DNA from: CAZRQL01 sp964602415
Lineage (GTDB): Bacteria > Bacteroidota > Bacteroidia > Cytophagales > Flammeovirgaceae
Direction of reading: 5' to 3'
NCBI GenBank assembly: GCA_964602415.1
Contig: CAZRQL010000008.1
Coordinates: 46,119 to 110,118 of the forward strand
Length of the DNA stretch: 64,000 nucleotides
Shown here: piece by piece, positions 24,560-33,177 of the stretch
Numbering within the stretch: the stretch's first letter is position 1
Layout of the letters: each line of letters begins with the position of its first letter
The notes under the pieces: model-generated
Databases searched by the model: none
The model's input: only the letters and a program-made list of their open reading frames with translations
Told to the model about the DNA's origin: nothing
Position numbers and translations under genes: made by a program

Positions 24560-27028
24560 ATGTGTGACTTACTATTTGAAAAGGATTTTATCTCAGTACT
24601 CAATAACATAAATTATACAATTGGCTTATTTTCAAATGACTGCAATATAGTGTATATCAATCCTCTGGGCGAAAAGATTGTATTGGATGAAAATAAAGAT
24701 TTAAAATCGGAACTAAAAAAAATACTTAATTCAAATAATCGTTTTATTTTTGAAAGCCATGAGTTCAAAAAACTTTCATTGGGGCAAAAACATTTTCTGG
24801 TTATTGGCTCTGATGCAAAAAATATGGATCATCAATTGAGTCTCCTAACCTCCATTGCAGAAAATGATTTTTACTGCGCATGGATAACCGATGCGGAAAA
24901 CAAAGCCTTGTTTTTCAATGATTCATTTCAGAAAATCTTTGAACGGTTGAGCGGCAGAAAACCCGAATTGGGCCAGCAAACAGATCTTTTATCCTTTTAC
25001 TCAGCATTGAAAGGCACAAGCGATGCAAAAATAGCTTTACCGGAAGGTAAATCCGGTGTGATAGAAATACCTGTTGTGAGTTATTTGGGAGAAAAATTTC
25101 GGTTTGAACTTTGCTACAATATCATAAAAGAAGGTGATAAAGTAGTGGGCATCACGTATTTGGCAAAAGACATAACCCCGCGCTACACAGTGGAAACCCA
25201 ACTTGACACCGCAAGAGCGCGTTTTGAAGCGATTGTGAACGGCTTGCCCAACGGTTTGGTGATTGTGGTAGAAAAAGACCGGACTTACAGTTTTTTTGAA
25301 GGCACAGAACTCAAGCGTTTTACCCTCAATTCAAGCCAATTTTTTGGGAAAAAAGTTGGGGTCGTAACGTCAGGACAATCGCTTCAAGCCTATCAAAAGG
25401 CTATTGAATCTGCTTTTAGCGGGTTGCCCCAAAGCGTTGAGATAAGCCTGCTCAATGACCAACTTTTCTACCATGTCAGTGCCATGCCCTTGGTTGAAAA
25501 CGGCGCGGTTGAGCGCGTACTTTTGATAGCCATCAATACTACCGAGCGCAAACTCAACGAGCAAAAAGTCCAAGAAAGCGAGGAGTTACTTCGTAAATGG
25601 TTCAACAGCAATGTAATAGGTCATTTGATTTGGAATATAGACGGTACGATATTGGATGCCAATCCGGCTTTTCTCAACATGCTGGGCTACACAGAGCAAG
25701 AAGTTGTCAATCTACAACTGAATGCTTTTCAAGTTACCAGTTCAAGTACTTTTGAAAACTCACGCCAAGCCATAGAGCAACTGCTATCGGGCGCACCATC
25801 AGTAACTTACCAAAAAGAGTACATAGCCAAAGATTCGCGCATCATACCCGTTGAAGTTACCATCAGCTTTTTTGAAGGGCGTAAAGACAGGGGATTTTCT
25901 TACATACGCAATTTGAGCGAGATCAAGCAAGTAGAGAACCAGCTCAAAATAGCCGAATCGCGCTACGTTGAAGTGGTCAATATGCAAAAAGAATTGATTG
26001 TCAGGATTTTGCTTGATGGAACAATACTTTATGCAAACCCTTCTTTTTGCAAAATCTTTGCAGAGCACCAAAACCTAATCGGAAAGCACTTGGGGGATGT
26101 TTTTAGCAGGACTGAGTTTGAAGTTTTTGATTCTATGGTTTCCACAGTTTTGGAGCTGAAAAAGACAGCCACTTTTGAAGACTGCTACCAAGACAACTCT
26201 TTATGGATTACGTGGAACCTGTCGCCTGTTCTGTTGGATGGGAAACCGATTGAAATTCAGTGCGTAGGGGTGGACATCAGTCACATCAAGTGGGCAGAAG
26301 CCAAAATCGTGGAGCAAAATAAACTCCTGCAAGAAAGCAACAACCGCCTGCAAAAACTCAATGACAACTTGGATGGTTTCGTGGCCAAAGTCTCTCATGA
26401 TTTGCGCTCGCCACTGGCTTCAATTAGGGGAATTTTGGAACTGGTCAATCTTTCCAACCAAGACCCAACGCTCAACGAATACCTTGATTTGATGAAGACA
26501 AGTGTGAAAAAACTGGAAAATTTTATTACCGATATTTTAGACCTTGCCAAAAGTTCCAAACTTGAACCCAAAAAAGAACAAATTGATTTGCAAGTATTTT
26601 TCAATGATATATTAGGGAGCTTGAGATACGCTGAAAATGCTGAAAAAGTAGAGAAAATATTTAAAATAGAAACCAGTTCATCTTTTTTCAGCGACAAACA
26701 GCGATTGGGTATCATTTTTTCAAATCTTATCGGTAACTCAATCCGGTACGCAAACCTAAAACGCAGCGATTGCTACGTCAAAATCACTGCACATGTAAGC
26801 CCACAAAAGGCCGTTTTCGAAATAGAAGATAACGGCATAGGAATAGAAGAAAAACATCAAACCCGTATTTTCGATATGTTTTACAGGGCTAACGACAGCA
26901 AAACAGGAACAGGACTGGGTCTTTACATAGTCAAGGAAGCGGTGGAAAAACTTGGCGGAAACATAAAACTTCATTCTCAGCCTGAAGTAGGCTCTACTTT
27001 TACCATCACCCTGCCCAATTCAAAGTAA
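24560..27028 (+). CDS. Multi-PAS sensor histidine kinase (soluble, orphan)
   Basis: An 822-residue protein with four or five PAS-type sensor units before ~residue 590 (clear ones open IVNGLPNGLVIVV, WFNSNVIGHLIWN and LIVRILLDGTILYANP). The kinase core has the H box VSHDLRSPLASIRG with His613, the N box FSNLIGNSIRYA, G1 EDNGIGIEE, the F box FDMFYRAND, and G2 GTGLGLYIVKEAVEKLGG. No membrane segment is visible, so it is probably cytosolic. No response regulator is adjacent, and it has no receiver domain. Its 3' end overlaps the convergent folD gene by 9 bases. Confidence 0.92.
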   Translation: MCDLLFEKDFISVLNNINYTIGLFSNDCNIVYINPLGEKIVLDENKDLKSELKKILNSNNRFIFESHEFKKLSLGQKHFLVIGSDAKNMDHQLSLLTSIAENDFYCAWITDAENKALFFNDSFQKIFERLSGRKPELGQQTDLLSFYSALKGTSDAKIALPEGKSGVIEIPVVSYLGEKFRFELCYNIIKEGDKVVGITYLAKDITPRYTVETQLDTARARFEAIVNGLPNGLVIVVEKDRTYSFFEGTELKRFTLNSSQFFGKKVGVVTSGQSLQAYQKAIESAFSGLPQSVEISLLNDQLFYHVSAMPLVENGAVERVLLIAINTTERKLNEQKVQESEELLRKWFNSNVIGHLIWNIDGTILDANPAFLNMLGYTEQEVVNLQLNAFQVTSSSTFENSRQAIEQLLSGAPSVTYQKEYIAKDSRIIPVEVTISFFEGRKDRGFSYIRNLSEIKQVENQLKIAESRYVEVVNMQKELIVRILLDGTILYANPSFCKIFAEHQNLIGKHLGDVFSRTEFEVFDSMVSTVLELKKTATFEDCYQDNSLWITWNLSPVLLDGKPIEIQCVGVDISHIKWAEAKIVEQNKLLQESNNRLQKLNDNLDGFVAKVSHDLRSPLASIRGILELVNLSNQDPTLNEYLDLMKTSVKKLENFITDILDLAKSSKLEPKKEQIDLQVFFNDILGSLRYAENAEKVEKIFKIETSSSFFSDKQRLGIIFSNLIGNSIRYANLKRSDCYVKITAHVSPQKAVFEIEDNGIGIEEKHQTRIFDMFYRANDSKTGTGLGLYIVKEAVEKLGGNIKLHSQPEVGSTFTITLPNSK

Positions 27029-27886
27029 GTTTTGCTGTGCCGCTTTGAGGGTGTTGAGCAAAAGAGCCACCACGGTGGTAAGCCCCACCCCACCGGGCAC
27101 AGGGGTTATGTAGCTGCACTTGGGAGCAACTTGGTCAAAATCAACATCTCCTTTGATAGAAAACCCTGATTTTTTGCTTGCATCGGCCACTCGGGTAATG
27201 CCCACATCAATCACCACCGCACCTTGTTTGACCATATCGGCTTTTACAAAGCCGGGTTTGCCCAAAGCCGCTATCAAAATATCCGCACTCCTACACAACT
27301 CACTCAAAGACTGTGTCTTGCTGTGCGCCAACACCACCGTGCAATTGCCCGGGTAAGCATTGCGGGCAAGCAAAATACTCATAGGCGAACCCACTATGTG
27401 GCTGCGCCCCAACACCACGCACAGTTTGCCTTCGGTAACAATCTGATAGCTCTCCAGCATCAACAACACACCCAGCGGAGTGGCAGGCAAAAAAGTATCC
27501 ATACCCAAAGCCATCTTGCCCACCGAAAGCGGATGAAAACCATCCACATCCTTTGAGGGATGAATGGCCAACGTAATGGCTTTTTCATCAATATGCTTAG
27601 GAAGAGGCGATTGAACAATAAAACCGTCGAGTTCATCGTCTTGGTTGAGCTTTTGTATGTGTTCGAGCAACTCCGATTGGGTGATGGAATCGGGCAGTTC
27701 TATCAGGGTGGAGCGAAAACCTACTTCGCCGCAAGAGCGCACCTTACTCTGCACGTAAGTCCGACTCGCGCCATTGTCGCCCACCAGCACCACCGCCAAA
27801 TGAGGAGGACGCGGCAAAAGTGCTGATTCTTGCTTAATCTTGGACTTATAGAGGTCGGCTACATATTTCCCGTCTAAAAGATTCAT
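27020..27886 (-). CDS. folD: Bifunctional methylenetetrahydrofolate dehydrogenase/cyclohydrolase
   Basis: Interconverts 5,10-methylene- and 10-formyl-tetrahydrofolate in one-carbon metabolism. The 288 residues include VGDNGASRTYVQSK (with the catalytic Lys), DGFIVQSPLPKHID, VLGRSHIVGSPM and VTPVPGGVG-like YITPVPGGVGLTT. I start at ATG 27886; the upstream in-frame TTG at 27910 lies inside a TACATTTG promoter box and so would precede the transcript start. Its 3' end overlaps the histidine kinase gene. Confidence 0.95.
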   Translation of the reverse strand: MNLLDGKYVADLYKSKIKQESALLPRPPHLAVVLVGDNGASRTYVQSKVRSCGEVGFRSTLIELPDSITQSELLEHIQKLNQDDELDGFIVQSPLPKHIDEKAITLAIHPSKDVDGFHPLSVGKMALGMDTFLPATPLGVLLMLESYQIVTEGKLCVVLGRSHIVGSPMSILLARNAYPGNCTVVLAHSKTQSLSELCRSADILIAALGKPGFVKADMVKQGAVVIDVGITRVADASKKSGFSIKGDVDFDQVAPKCSYITPVPGGVGLTTVVALLLNTLKAAQQNLL

Positions 27887-27907
27887 CTTTCGTTGATTGT
27901 TGTCTGA

Positions 27908-27915
27908 CAAATGTA
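27908..27915 (-). promoter_or_regulatory. -7 box TACATTTG for folD
   Basis: A perfect TAnnTTTG match on the minus strand, 21 bases before the ATG. It helps decide the folD start. Confidence 0.6.
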
Positions 27916-27974
27916 GTGCAAAATGTTGTTAGATTTTGTAAAAATTCTGTAAATAAAAAGGCAATTTGAGGTTG

Positions 27975-27982
27975 TAATTTTG
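27975..27982 (+). promoter_or_regulatory. -7 box TAATTTTG for the HMA-DUF4396 gene
   Basis: A perfect TAnnTTTG match 17 bases before the ATG at 28000; no convincing -33. Confidence 0.5.
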
Positions 27983-27999
27983 CAGCGAAATACTAAGCC

Positions 28000-28647
28000 A
28001 TGAGTACCTACCAATTCAAAACCAATATCAACTGCAATAATTGTATAGCCAAAGTAACGCCTTTTTTGCAAAATCCCAAAATAGAAAAATGGGAGGTGGA
28101 TACGCAAAACAGCGATAAAATACTCACAGTCGAGTCGGCACTCGATGCCTCTCAAATCCAAAAAATCGTTGCGCAGGCCGGATTCAAAGCCGAAAAGTTG
28201 GGACAAAACTTTTGGTCAGACCGCCCCGCATGGAAAAGAGCCTCTTTCAACACTGCCAACTGCTTGATAGGCTGTAGCTTGGGAGATTTTTCGATGATGA
28301 TCTACTTGCAAACCTACCATCCCGCCCTCTCCATGTGGACGATAATGGCCGCCGCCATGGCTTGCGGGCTGGCCACATCGGTAGCACTGGAAACCACCAT
28401 CCTTAAACTACGCGAAAAATTTACTTGGCGGCAAGCCTTCCGAACCGCCATGACCATGTCTTTTGTCTCCATGATAGTGATGGAGTTGTCCGAAAACGCA
28501 ACCGATTATGCCCTTACGGGAGGACAGTTCCACGCCCACAACCCTTACTATTGGTTTGCGTTGCTTGTGGCTTTGGTGATGGGTTTTTTAGTGCCTTTGC
28601 CCTATAACTACTACAAAATCAAAAAGTACAACAAAGCCTGCCACTGA
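28000..28647 (+). CDS. HMA-like domain fused to DUF4396 membrane domain
   Basis: A 215-residue protein. Residues 1-65 resemble a heavy-metal-associated domain (KTNINCNNCIAKVTPFL, with Cys12 and Cys15 as ligand pair, and a C-terminal ISIG-like IVAQAGFKAEKL). From ~80 onward is a DUF4396-type membrane region (TANCLIGCSLGDFSMMIY, MACGLATSVALETTIL, FVSMIVMELSENATDY, and a final helix FALLVALVMGFLVPLPYNYYKIKK): about four membrane segments. The next gene, 82 bases on, is a TonB receptor of a type often near metal genes. A role in copper or other soft-metal handling is inferred. Confidence 0.8.
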   Translation: MSTYQFKTNINCNNCIAKVTPFLQNPKIEKWEVDTQNSDKILTVESALDASQIQKIVAQAGFKAEKLGQNFWSDRPAWKRASFNTANCLIGCSLGDFSMMIYLQTYHPALSMWTIMAAAMACGLATSVALETTILKLREKFTWRQAFRTAMTMSFVSMIVMELSENATDYALTGGQFHAHNPYYWFALLVALVMGFLVPLPYNYYKIKKYNKACH

Positions 28648-28729
28648 TATAGTTATCAAAACAGATAATGAAAAGGCAAAAAAATATGCCTTAATAAGAT
28701 ACTTTTTTTTTATTTTAAATTACTGAAAA

Positions 28730-30898
28730 ATGCCTTTTAATAAAATACTGACTTTTTTGATTGTTTATTTGCAAACAGGAATCATTTTTGGACAAACCCT
28801 GAGCGGTGTTGTGGTGGAAAAGAGCACCCAAAGCCCAATTTTCGGGGCGAGCGTTCATGTATTACGCACAAAAGTAGGAGCAGTGACGGACTCAGAGGGA
28901 AGGTTTAGCCTAAAATTACCCAAAAACGCTACCCATTTAGTGGTGCGTTTTGTGGGCTACGGAAGCGATACCCTTGAGATTGCGGGAAAAAAAGAATTGA
29001 AAATTGAACTGGGCGAAGATGAACTGCCGGCCATCAGCATCGAAGCAGAGCGGCCAAGTATGTACAGCGACCCGACTGGCACCCAAAAAATCCAAATCAT
29101 GGCCGAGACAGAACTCCAAAAAGCCGCCTGTTGCAATCTGGCAGAAAGTTTTGAGACCAATCCCTCCGTAGATGCCGTGGTTACTGATGCAATAACAGGT
29201 CTCAGGCAAATACAAATGCTGGGGCTGGCCTCTGTCTATACCCAAATCACCCAAGAAGGCGTGCCTTATGGAAGAGGCTTGGCTTCAAACATGGCTATGA
29301 CTATGGTACCCGGCAGTTGGGTGGAAAGTATTCAAGTAAGCAAAGGAACCAACTCTGTGGCCAACGGCTACGAAAGCACAGCAGGGGCTATCAATTTTGA
29401 ACTGCGCAAACCCTTTGAATCCGACAAAATATTTTTCAACCTGTATCAAAATAACCTGAGCCGAAGAGAAGCCAACCTCCATGTGAGACAAAACGTCAAT
29501 GACAAACTGAGCACCGTCTTGCTGCTGCACGCCGACAAAACCGACATGACACTCGACATGAACCACGACCATTTTTATGATATGCCGCTTTCTACCCAGT
29601 TCAATGTGCTCAACCGCTGGCAATACAAAGCCGGAAAAGGCTGGACGATGCAAGCCGGGCTTAAAGCCTTAAAAGACGAACGAGAATCAGGGCAAATCCA
29701 CGGCAACTACAAAGTAAACCTAAAAACCCAAAGGCAAGAGATATGGACTAAAATCGGCAAACGTTTTACCCCTTACAGCTCTTTTGGAAGCATAGTCAGC
29801 CTACAAAACCACCAGAGCAATAACTCTTTCGGCACCACCGCTTACAGCGGAGCACAACGCTCCTTGCACGCCAACCTTATTTACCAATCCATTATCTCCA
29901 CCAATACCCACAATTTCAAAATCGGCGCGAGCTACCAAGCAGATGAATACAGAGAACGGTTTGACAGTCTTGATTTTAATAGATTGGAACAAGTTGGCGG
30001 AGTTTTTGGGGAATATAAGTACGCACCCAGAGAGCATTTTGACATGATTTTGGGACTTAGGACAGATTACCACAATCTTTTTGGCTTGATGGTTACTCCG
30101 CGCTTTCATATTCGCTATACCCCCCATCCCAACAGCATATTGAGAGCCACCGCCGGAAGAGGGTACAGAACAGCCAATTTTTTGGCAGAAAATATGGCGG
30201 CTTTTGTCAGCCAAAGACGGGTTTTTGTCCCTACCACTGACCGCTATCCTTTTGCACAAGAAAACGCTTGGAATTGGGGAATCAATTACACCCAAGAGTG
30301 GGAACTTGCGGGCAAAGAAGGCTCGTTTTCTTTGGAATTTTACCGAACCGTATTTCAAAATCAAGTCGTGGCAGATTTGGACAAAAGTGCCACCGAGTTG
30401 CACTTCTACAATTTGCGGGGGCTTTCGTACTCCAACGGCGTACAAGCTGACCTTGAGCAGCAACTCGCCAAAAAACTACATCTCAGGCTCTCTTATCGCT
30501 ATTTGGATGTCAAAACAACCCTTGCCGAAAAGCTACAAGAGCGTCCGCTGGTGGCCAAACACCGCGTTTTTGCCAATCTGGCCTACTCTTGGCGCAAGTG
30601 GAAAGCCGATGCCACCGCCAACTACATGGGCGCAAAACGCCTGCCTGCCAATTTGGGGGGAAGGGAGTTTGAGGGCTACTCACCGGCCTTTTATTTGGTG
30701 CACGGCCAAATCAGCAAAACTTGGTGGCAAGAAAAACTTGATGTCTATGTGGGGGTCGAAAACGCCCTTGGTTTCAGACAAAAAGATCTTATTGTTGCCC
30801 CGCAAAGTCCCTTTTCGCAAGGTTTTGATGCCTCTATTTCTTGGGGGCCGGCCATGGGGAGGGTGTTTTATGTAGGTATGAGGTTCAGAATCAAATAA
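28730..30898 (+). CDS. TonB-dependent receptor (putative metal-related)
   Basis: A 722-residue outer-membrane protein with signal peptide (MPFNKILTFLIVYLQTGIIFGQ), an N-terminal carboxypeptidase-regulatory-like domain (SGVVVEKSTQSPIFGASVHV, DSEGRFSLKLP), then the plug and a beta barrel ending GRVFYVGMRFRIK. The plug starts with the unusual CCNLAESFETNPSVD (Cys134-Cys135), seen in a receptor subgroup associated with metal-handling genes. With the HMA-DUF4396 gene upstream it probably imports or senses a metal chelate. The stop codon is followed at once by a dispersed repeat element. Confidence 0.88.
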   Translation: MPFNKILTFLIVYLQTGIIFGQTLSGVVVEKSTQSPIFGASVHVLRTKVGAVTDSEGRFSLKLPKNATHLVVRFVGYGSDTLEIAGKKELKIELGEDELPAISIEAERPSMYSDPTGTQKIQIMAETELQKAACCNLAESFETNPSVDAVVTDAITGLRQIQMLGLASVYTQITQEGVPYGRGLASNMAMTMVPGSWVESIQVSKGTNSVANGYESTAGAINFELRKPFESDKIFFNLYQNNLSRREANLHVRQNVNDKLSTVLLLHADKTDMTLDMNHDHFYDMPLSTQFNVLNRWQYKAGKGWTMQAGLKALKDERESGQIHGNYKVNLKTQRQEIWTKIGKRFTPYSSFGSIVSLQNHQSNNSFGTTAYSGAQRSLHANLIYQSIISTNTHNFKIGASYQADEYRERFDSLDFNRLEQVGGVFGEYKYAPREHFDMILGLRTDYHNLFGLMVTPRFHIRYTPHPNSILRATAGRGYRTANFLAENMAAFVSQRRVFVPTTDRYPFAQENAWNWGINYTQEWELAGKEGSFSLEFYRTVFQNQVVADLDKSATELHFYNLRGLSYSNGVQADLEQQLAKKLHLRLSYRYLDVKTTLAEKLQERPLVAKHRVFANLAYSWRKWKADATANYMGAKRLPANLGGREFEGYSPAFYLVHGQISKTWWQEKLDVYVGVENALGFRQKDLIVAPQSPFSQGFDASISWGPAMGRVFYVGMRFRIK

Positions 30899-30899
30899 T

Positions 30900-31030
30900 C
30901 CAGAATTACGCAATAAAATTTTTCTTTACAGAAACCTTACAGGCTTTTTGTTTACATTTGACCTGATGCCATAGCCCATTCTCAATAAATGGAGTCATAA
31001 ATACCGACTTCTATCTATTGCTTAATCCGG
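30900..31030 (-). repeat. Palindrome-ended repeat, copy 2
   Basis: About 131 bp, starting 2 bases after the TonB receptor stop codon and 14 bases from the PorQ stop. On the minus strand it begins CCGGATTAAGCAATAGA and ends ATTGCGTAATTCTGG, so its ends are imperfect inverted repeats. It shares the 15-mer TTGAGAATGGGCTAT with copy 1 (8505-8643). Its start also resembles 50767-50800. It fills nearly all of the convergent gap and may serve as terminator. Confidence 0.65.
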
Positions 31031-31044
31031 AATAAAATATATCC

Positions 31045-32088
31045 CTAAAGCGTCAGTTTTTGTTTTTTGGAAAACATTTTATGCACATCAAAACTTATAG
31101 AAATGGCATTGTCGGCTACTCTGATGGCTTGGTTCATGCGGCTGTAAGCGATTTCAAAACTTTTGACCCGAAGCATAAGCCCAAAACTAAGCCCCCTGCC
31201 ACCGGCCTGCTCGGGCGGTTTCATTTCGGCGCGGCGCATAAAATCATAACCCGCCCTGAGATTGAAGCCTTGGGTAAGCACCAGTTCCACTCCCAGCGTC
31301 CAATGACGGGAAAATCTTTGAAAAGTGCTAAGTTCTTTGCGGCTTTGGTTGCCAAGAATATCGGTGGTAAGCCCTTGGTTGGGGTCATCGTAGGCTATGT
31401 TCATCAATCGGTTGAGGTGGTGGGCGGTCAAAGAAAAGCGCAGCGGCATACCGGAAGCCTTGTAAGTAGCCCCCAACTGCAAGTTGAGCGGCATGACAAA
31501 CTGCTCCAAGGGCGAGATTTCCCTGAGCCTGAAGCCCAAATTCCTGAGCACAAGGGCTACTTTGAGGTCGGCTTTGGGATGAAAAAAAGTGGCCCCCATA
31601 TCAAAAAACAAGGCACTACCTTGCTGCATGTCTATACGGGTCTGGGCGTAGCGCGTGGCCAATCCCAAAGAGATATGGTTTATTTTTTGGGAATAGGACA
31701 ATGCAAAAGCCAAATCCGAAGCCGAGAAAGTCCCTTGACTTTGTCCGGTGGCATCGGTGCGCTCCATTTGGCCGTAGTCTATGGTCTGAAGGTGCAAGCC
31801 GAGTGTAGAAGCAAGATTGATTTTTTTGGCCGCTCCAAAATGAAAATGTGGAGCAAGCCCTCCCATGTAGGCCGCTGAAAAATAGTTGTCTATGCTGTCA
31901 CTCAATAGCGAAGGATTGGCGGCAAACATGGCAGCGTCTTTGTGAGCGGAACTGATATTGCGCCCACCCAGAGCCATCTGGCGAGCCGAGACAGGGCGTT
32001 CCAAAAAAGAATAGCTCACCGAGCCACCCAACTGAGCCTGCACTGACCCAAAAACAAACAGCATCGTTACACAAAAAATAACTCTCAT
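31045..32088 (-). CDS. porQ: Type IX secretion system protein PorQ
   Basis: A 347-residue outer-membrane beta-barrel protein with a signal peptide (MRVIFCVTMLFVFGSVQAQ). The opening GGSVSYSFLERPVSARQMALGG is the family hallmark, followed by NPSLLSDSIDNYFSAAY and many amphipathic strands. PorQ belongs to the T9SS outer-membrane/attachment machinery, which delivers proteins with C-terminal tails such as the 1100-residue protein at 5-8.3 kb. It follows the ATP-grasp gene by 61 bases on the same strand. Confidence 0.9.
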   Translation of the reverse strand: MRVIFCVTMLFVFGSVQAQLGGSVSYSFLERPVSARQMALGGRNISSAHKDAAMFAANPSLLSDSIDNYFSAAYMGGLAPHFHFGAAKKINLASTLGLHLQTIDYGQMERTDATGQSQGTFSASDLAFALSYSQKINHISLGLATRYAQTRIDMQQGSALFFDMGATFFHPKADLKVALVLRNLGFRLREISPLEQFVMPLNLQLGATYKASGMPLRFSLTAHHLNRLMNIAYDDPNQGLTTDILGNQSRKELSTFQRFSRHWTLGVELVLTQGFNLRAGYDFMRRAEMKPPEQAGGRGLSFGLMLRVKSFEIAYSRMNQAIRVADNAISISFDVHKMFSKKQKLTL

Positions 32089-32149
32089 AACTCAGGGACA
32101 AAATCCGGTAGAAAATGTAAGAAATTGGTTTAGAATTTTGATGACAACA

Positions 32150-33142
32150 TTATTTGAACTGTTGGTGTCGAAACACATCTTTGACAAACAGGCTGAAGGG
32201 TGTGTATGGAATGCCCCTTTTGTGGTTGAGGTAGCTGATTTTCCAGAGCAAGTGCATCTGGGCGGCCACATCGCGGTACGCCCGCCAAAGTCCATACCCG
32301 GGCTGATAAATATGCGCAATCTCAGAATTGGCACCATTGACCTCCAAAACCTTGAGATTTTGGCCTGTTTCCAGATCTTGAACCGACCCACAGCGCACAT
32401 CAAGCCTGCCGTAATAAAACTCAGGCAGGCAAGACACCAAAGACCGGAAAAAAGAGACCATTTTTTTGGAAATCAAATGATTGGCATTTAAAAAAGTAGT
32501 GCCTCTGGAGTGGTTGCCGATAGGCTCAAGCCAAATCCGCTCGCCTTCGGCAGGTACAGAATTGAGGTCGAACTTAGCGGCCAACCGCTCGAAATTGACC
32601 CGAATTTCGCGCTTCATCAATTCGCCAAGTGTAGTATGGCCATCCCCCACAACACTAAGGAACTCTTTGGCCGTTACGGAAATAATACAAGGCTCTCCGT
32701 TGGGAATTTGGCAAAAAAACACCCCAAACTCAAGAGGCAAGTCTATGTACTCCTGCAAAATAATGTCCCAGCCTGTATGGCTCGAAAAATAGGCTTGAAG
32801 TTCTGCATCCGAATTGATTTTTTCGACGCCTTTGCCCCGCTCGCCTTTGTCCGGCTTGGCTATGATGGGGTAAGAAAAATCAATATTGACTTCATCTATT
32901 GACTTGACCAGTTGGTACTTAGGCAAATATTGGGGGGCTATTCCCCGCATGGCTTCAGATTTGGAATAAAGCACAAATCCGCCGTTTCTCATCTTGGGAT
33001 TGGTAGCGGTAAAATAGCACAAAGAGCCGCTTCGCAAACTGTACCAAAGCCATTGGGGCAAAAAAGGCGCGTAAAAAATCCAATAAGGCCAAAACTCATA
33101 CCTGATGATTTTCTGCAACCCAAAATACTGACTCAGGGACAT
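32150..33142 (-). CDS. ATP-grasp domain protein (D-Ala-D-Ala ligase-like)
   Basis: A 330-residue protein. After an aromatic-rich N-terminus (RYEFWPYWIFYAPFLPQWLWY) comes an ATP-grasp fold: YPIIAKPDKGERGKGVEKI (ATP loop), IILQEYIDLPLEFGVFF, and the metal-binding tail VLEVNGANSEIAHIY. Such enzymes ligate a carboxylate to an amine or thiol through an acyl phosphate. The substrate is unknown; it is too unlike Ddl to name as a peptidoglycan enzyme. It is divergent from ctaA, with 35 bases between the two starts. Confidence 0.82.
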   Translation of the reverse strand: MSLSQYFGLQKIIRYEFWPYWIFYAPFLPQWLWYSLRSGSLCYFTATNPKMRNGGFVLYSKSEAMRGIAPQYLPKYQLVKSIDEVNIDFSYPIIAKPDKGERGKGVEKINSDAELQAYFSSHTGWDIILQEYIDLPLEFGVFFCQIPNGEPCIISVTAKEFLSVVGDGHTTLGELMKREIRVNFERLAAKFDLNSVPAEGERIWLEPIGNHSRGTTFLNANHLISKKMVSFFRSLVSCLPEFYYGRLDVRCGSVQDLETGQNLKVLEVNGANSEIAHIYQPGYGLWRAYRDVAAQMHLLWKISYLNHKRGIPYTPFSLFVKDVFRHQQFK

Positions 33143-33151
33143 AGTTTCCGT

Positions 33152-33159
33152 TATCTTTG
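33152..33159 (+). promoter_or_regulatory. -7 box TATCTTTG for ctaA-ctaB-subunit III
   Basis: A perfect TAnnTTTG match 18 bases before the ctaA ATG. It lies only 9 bases from the start codon of the divergent ATP-grasp gene. Confidence 0.55.
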
Positions 33160-33177
33160 CGGCAAAATTAATCTAAA

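Noticed and set aside
29801..30463. 220-residue reading frame opposite the TonB receptor barrel
   Set aside because: Shadow of a well-supported receptor gene; no promoter box and no recognisable domain.
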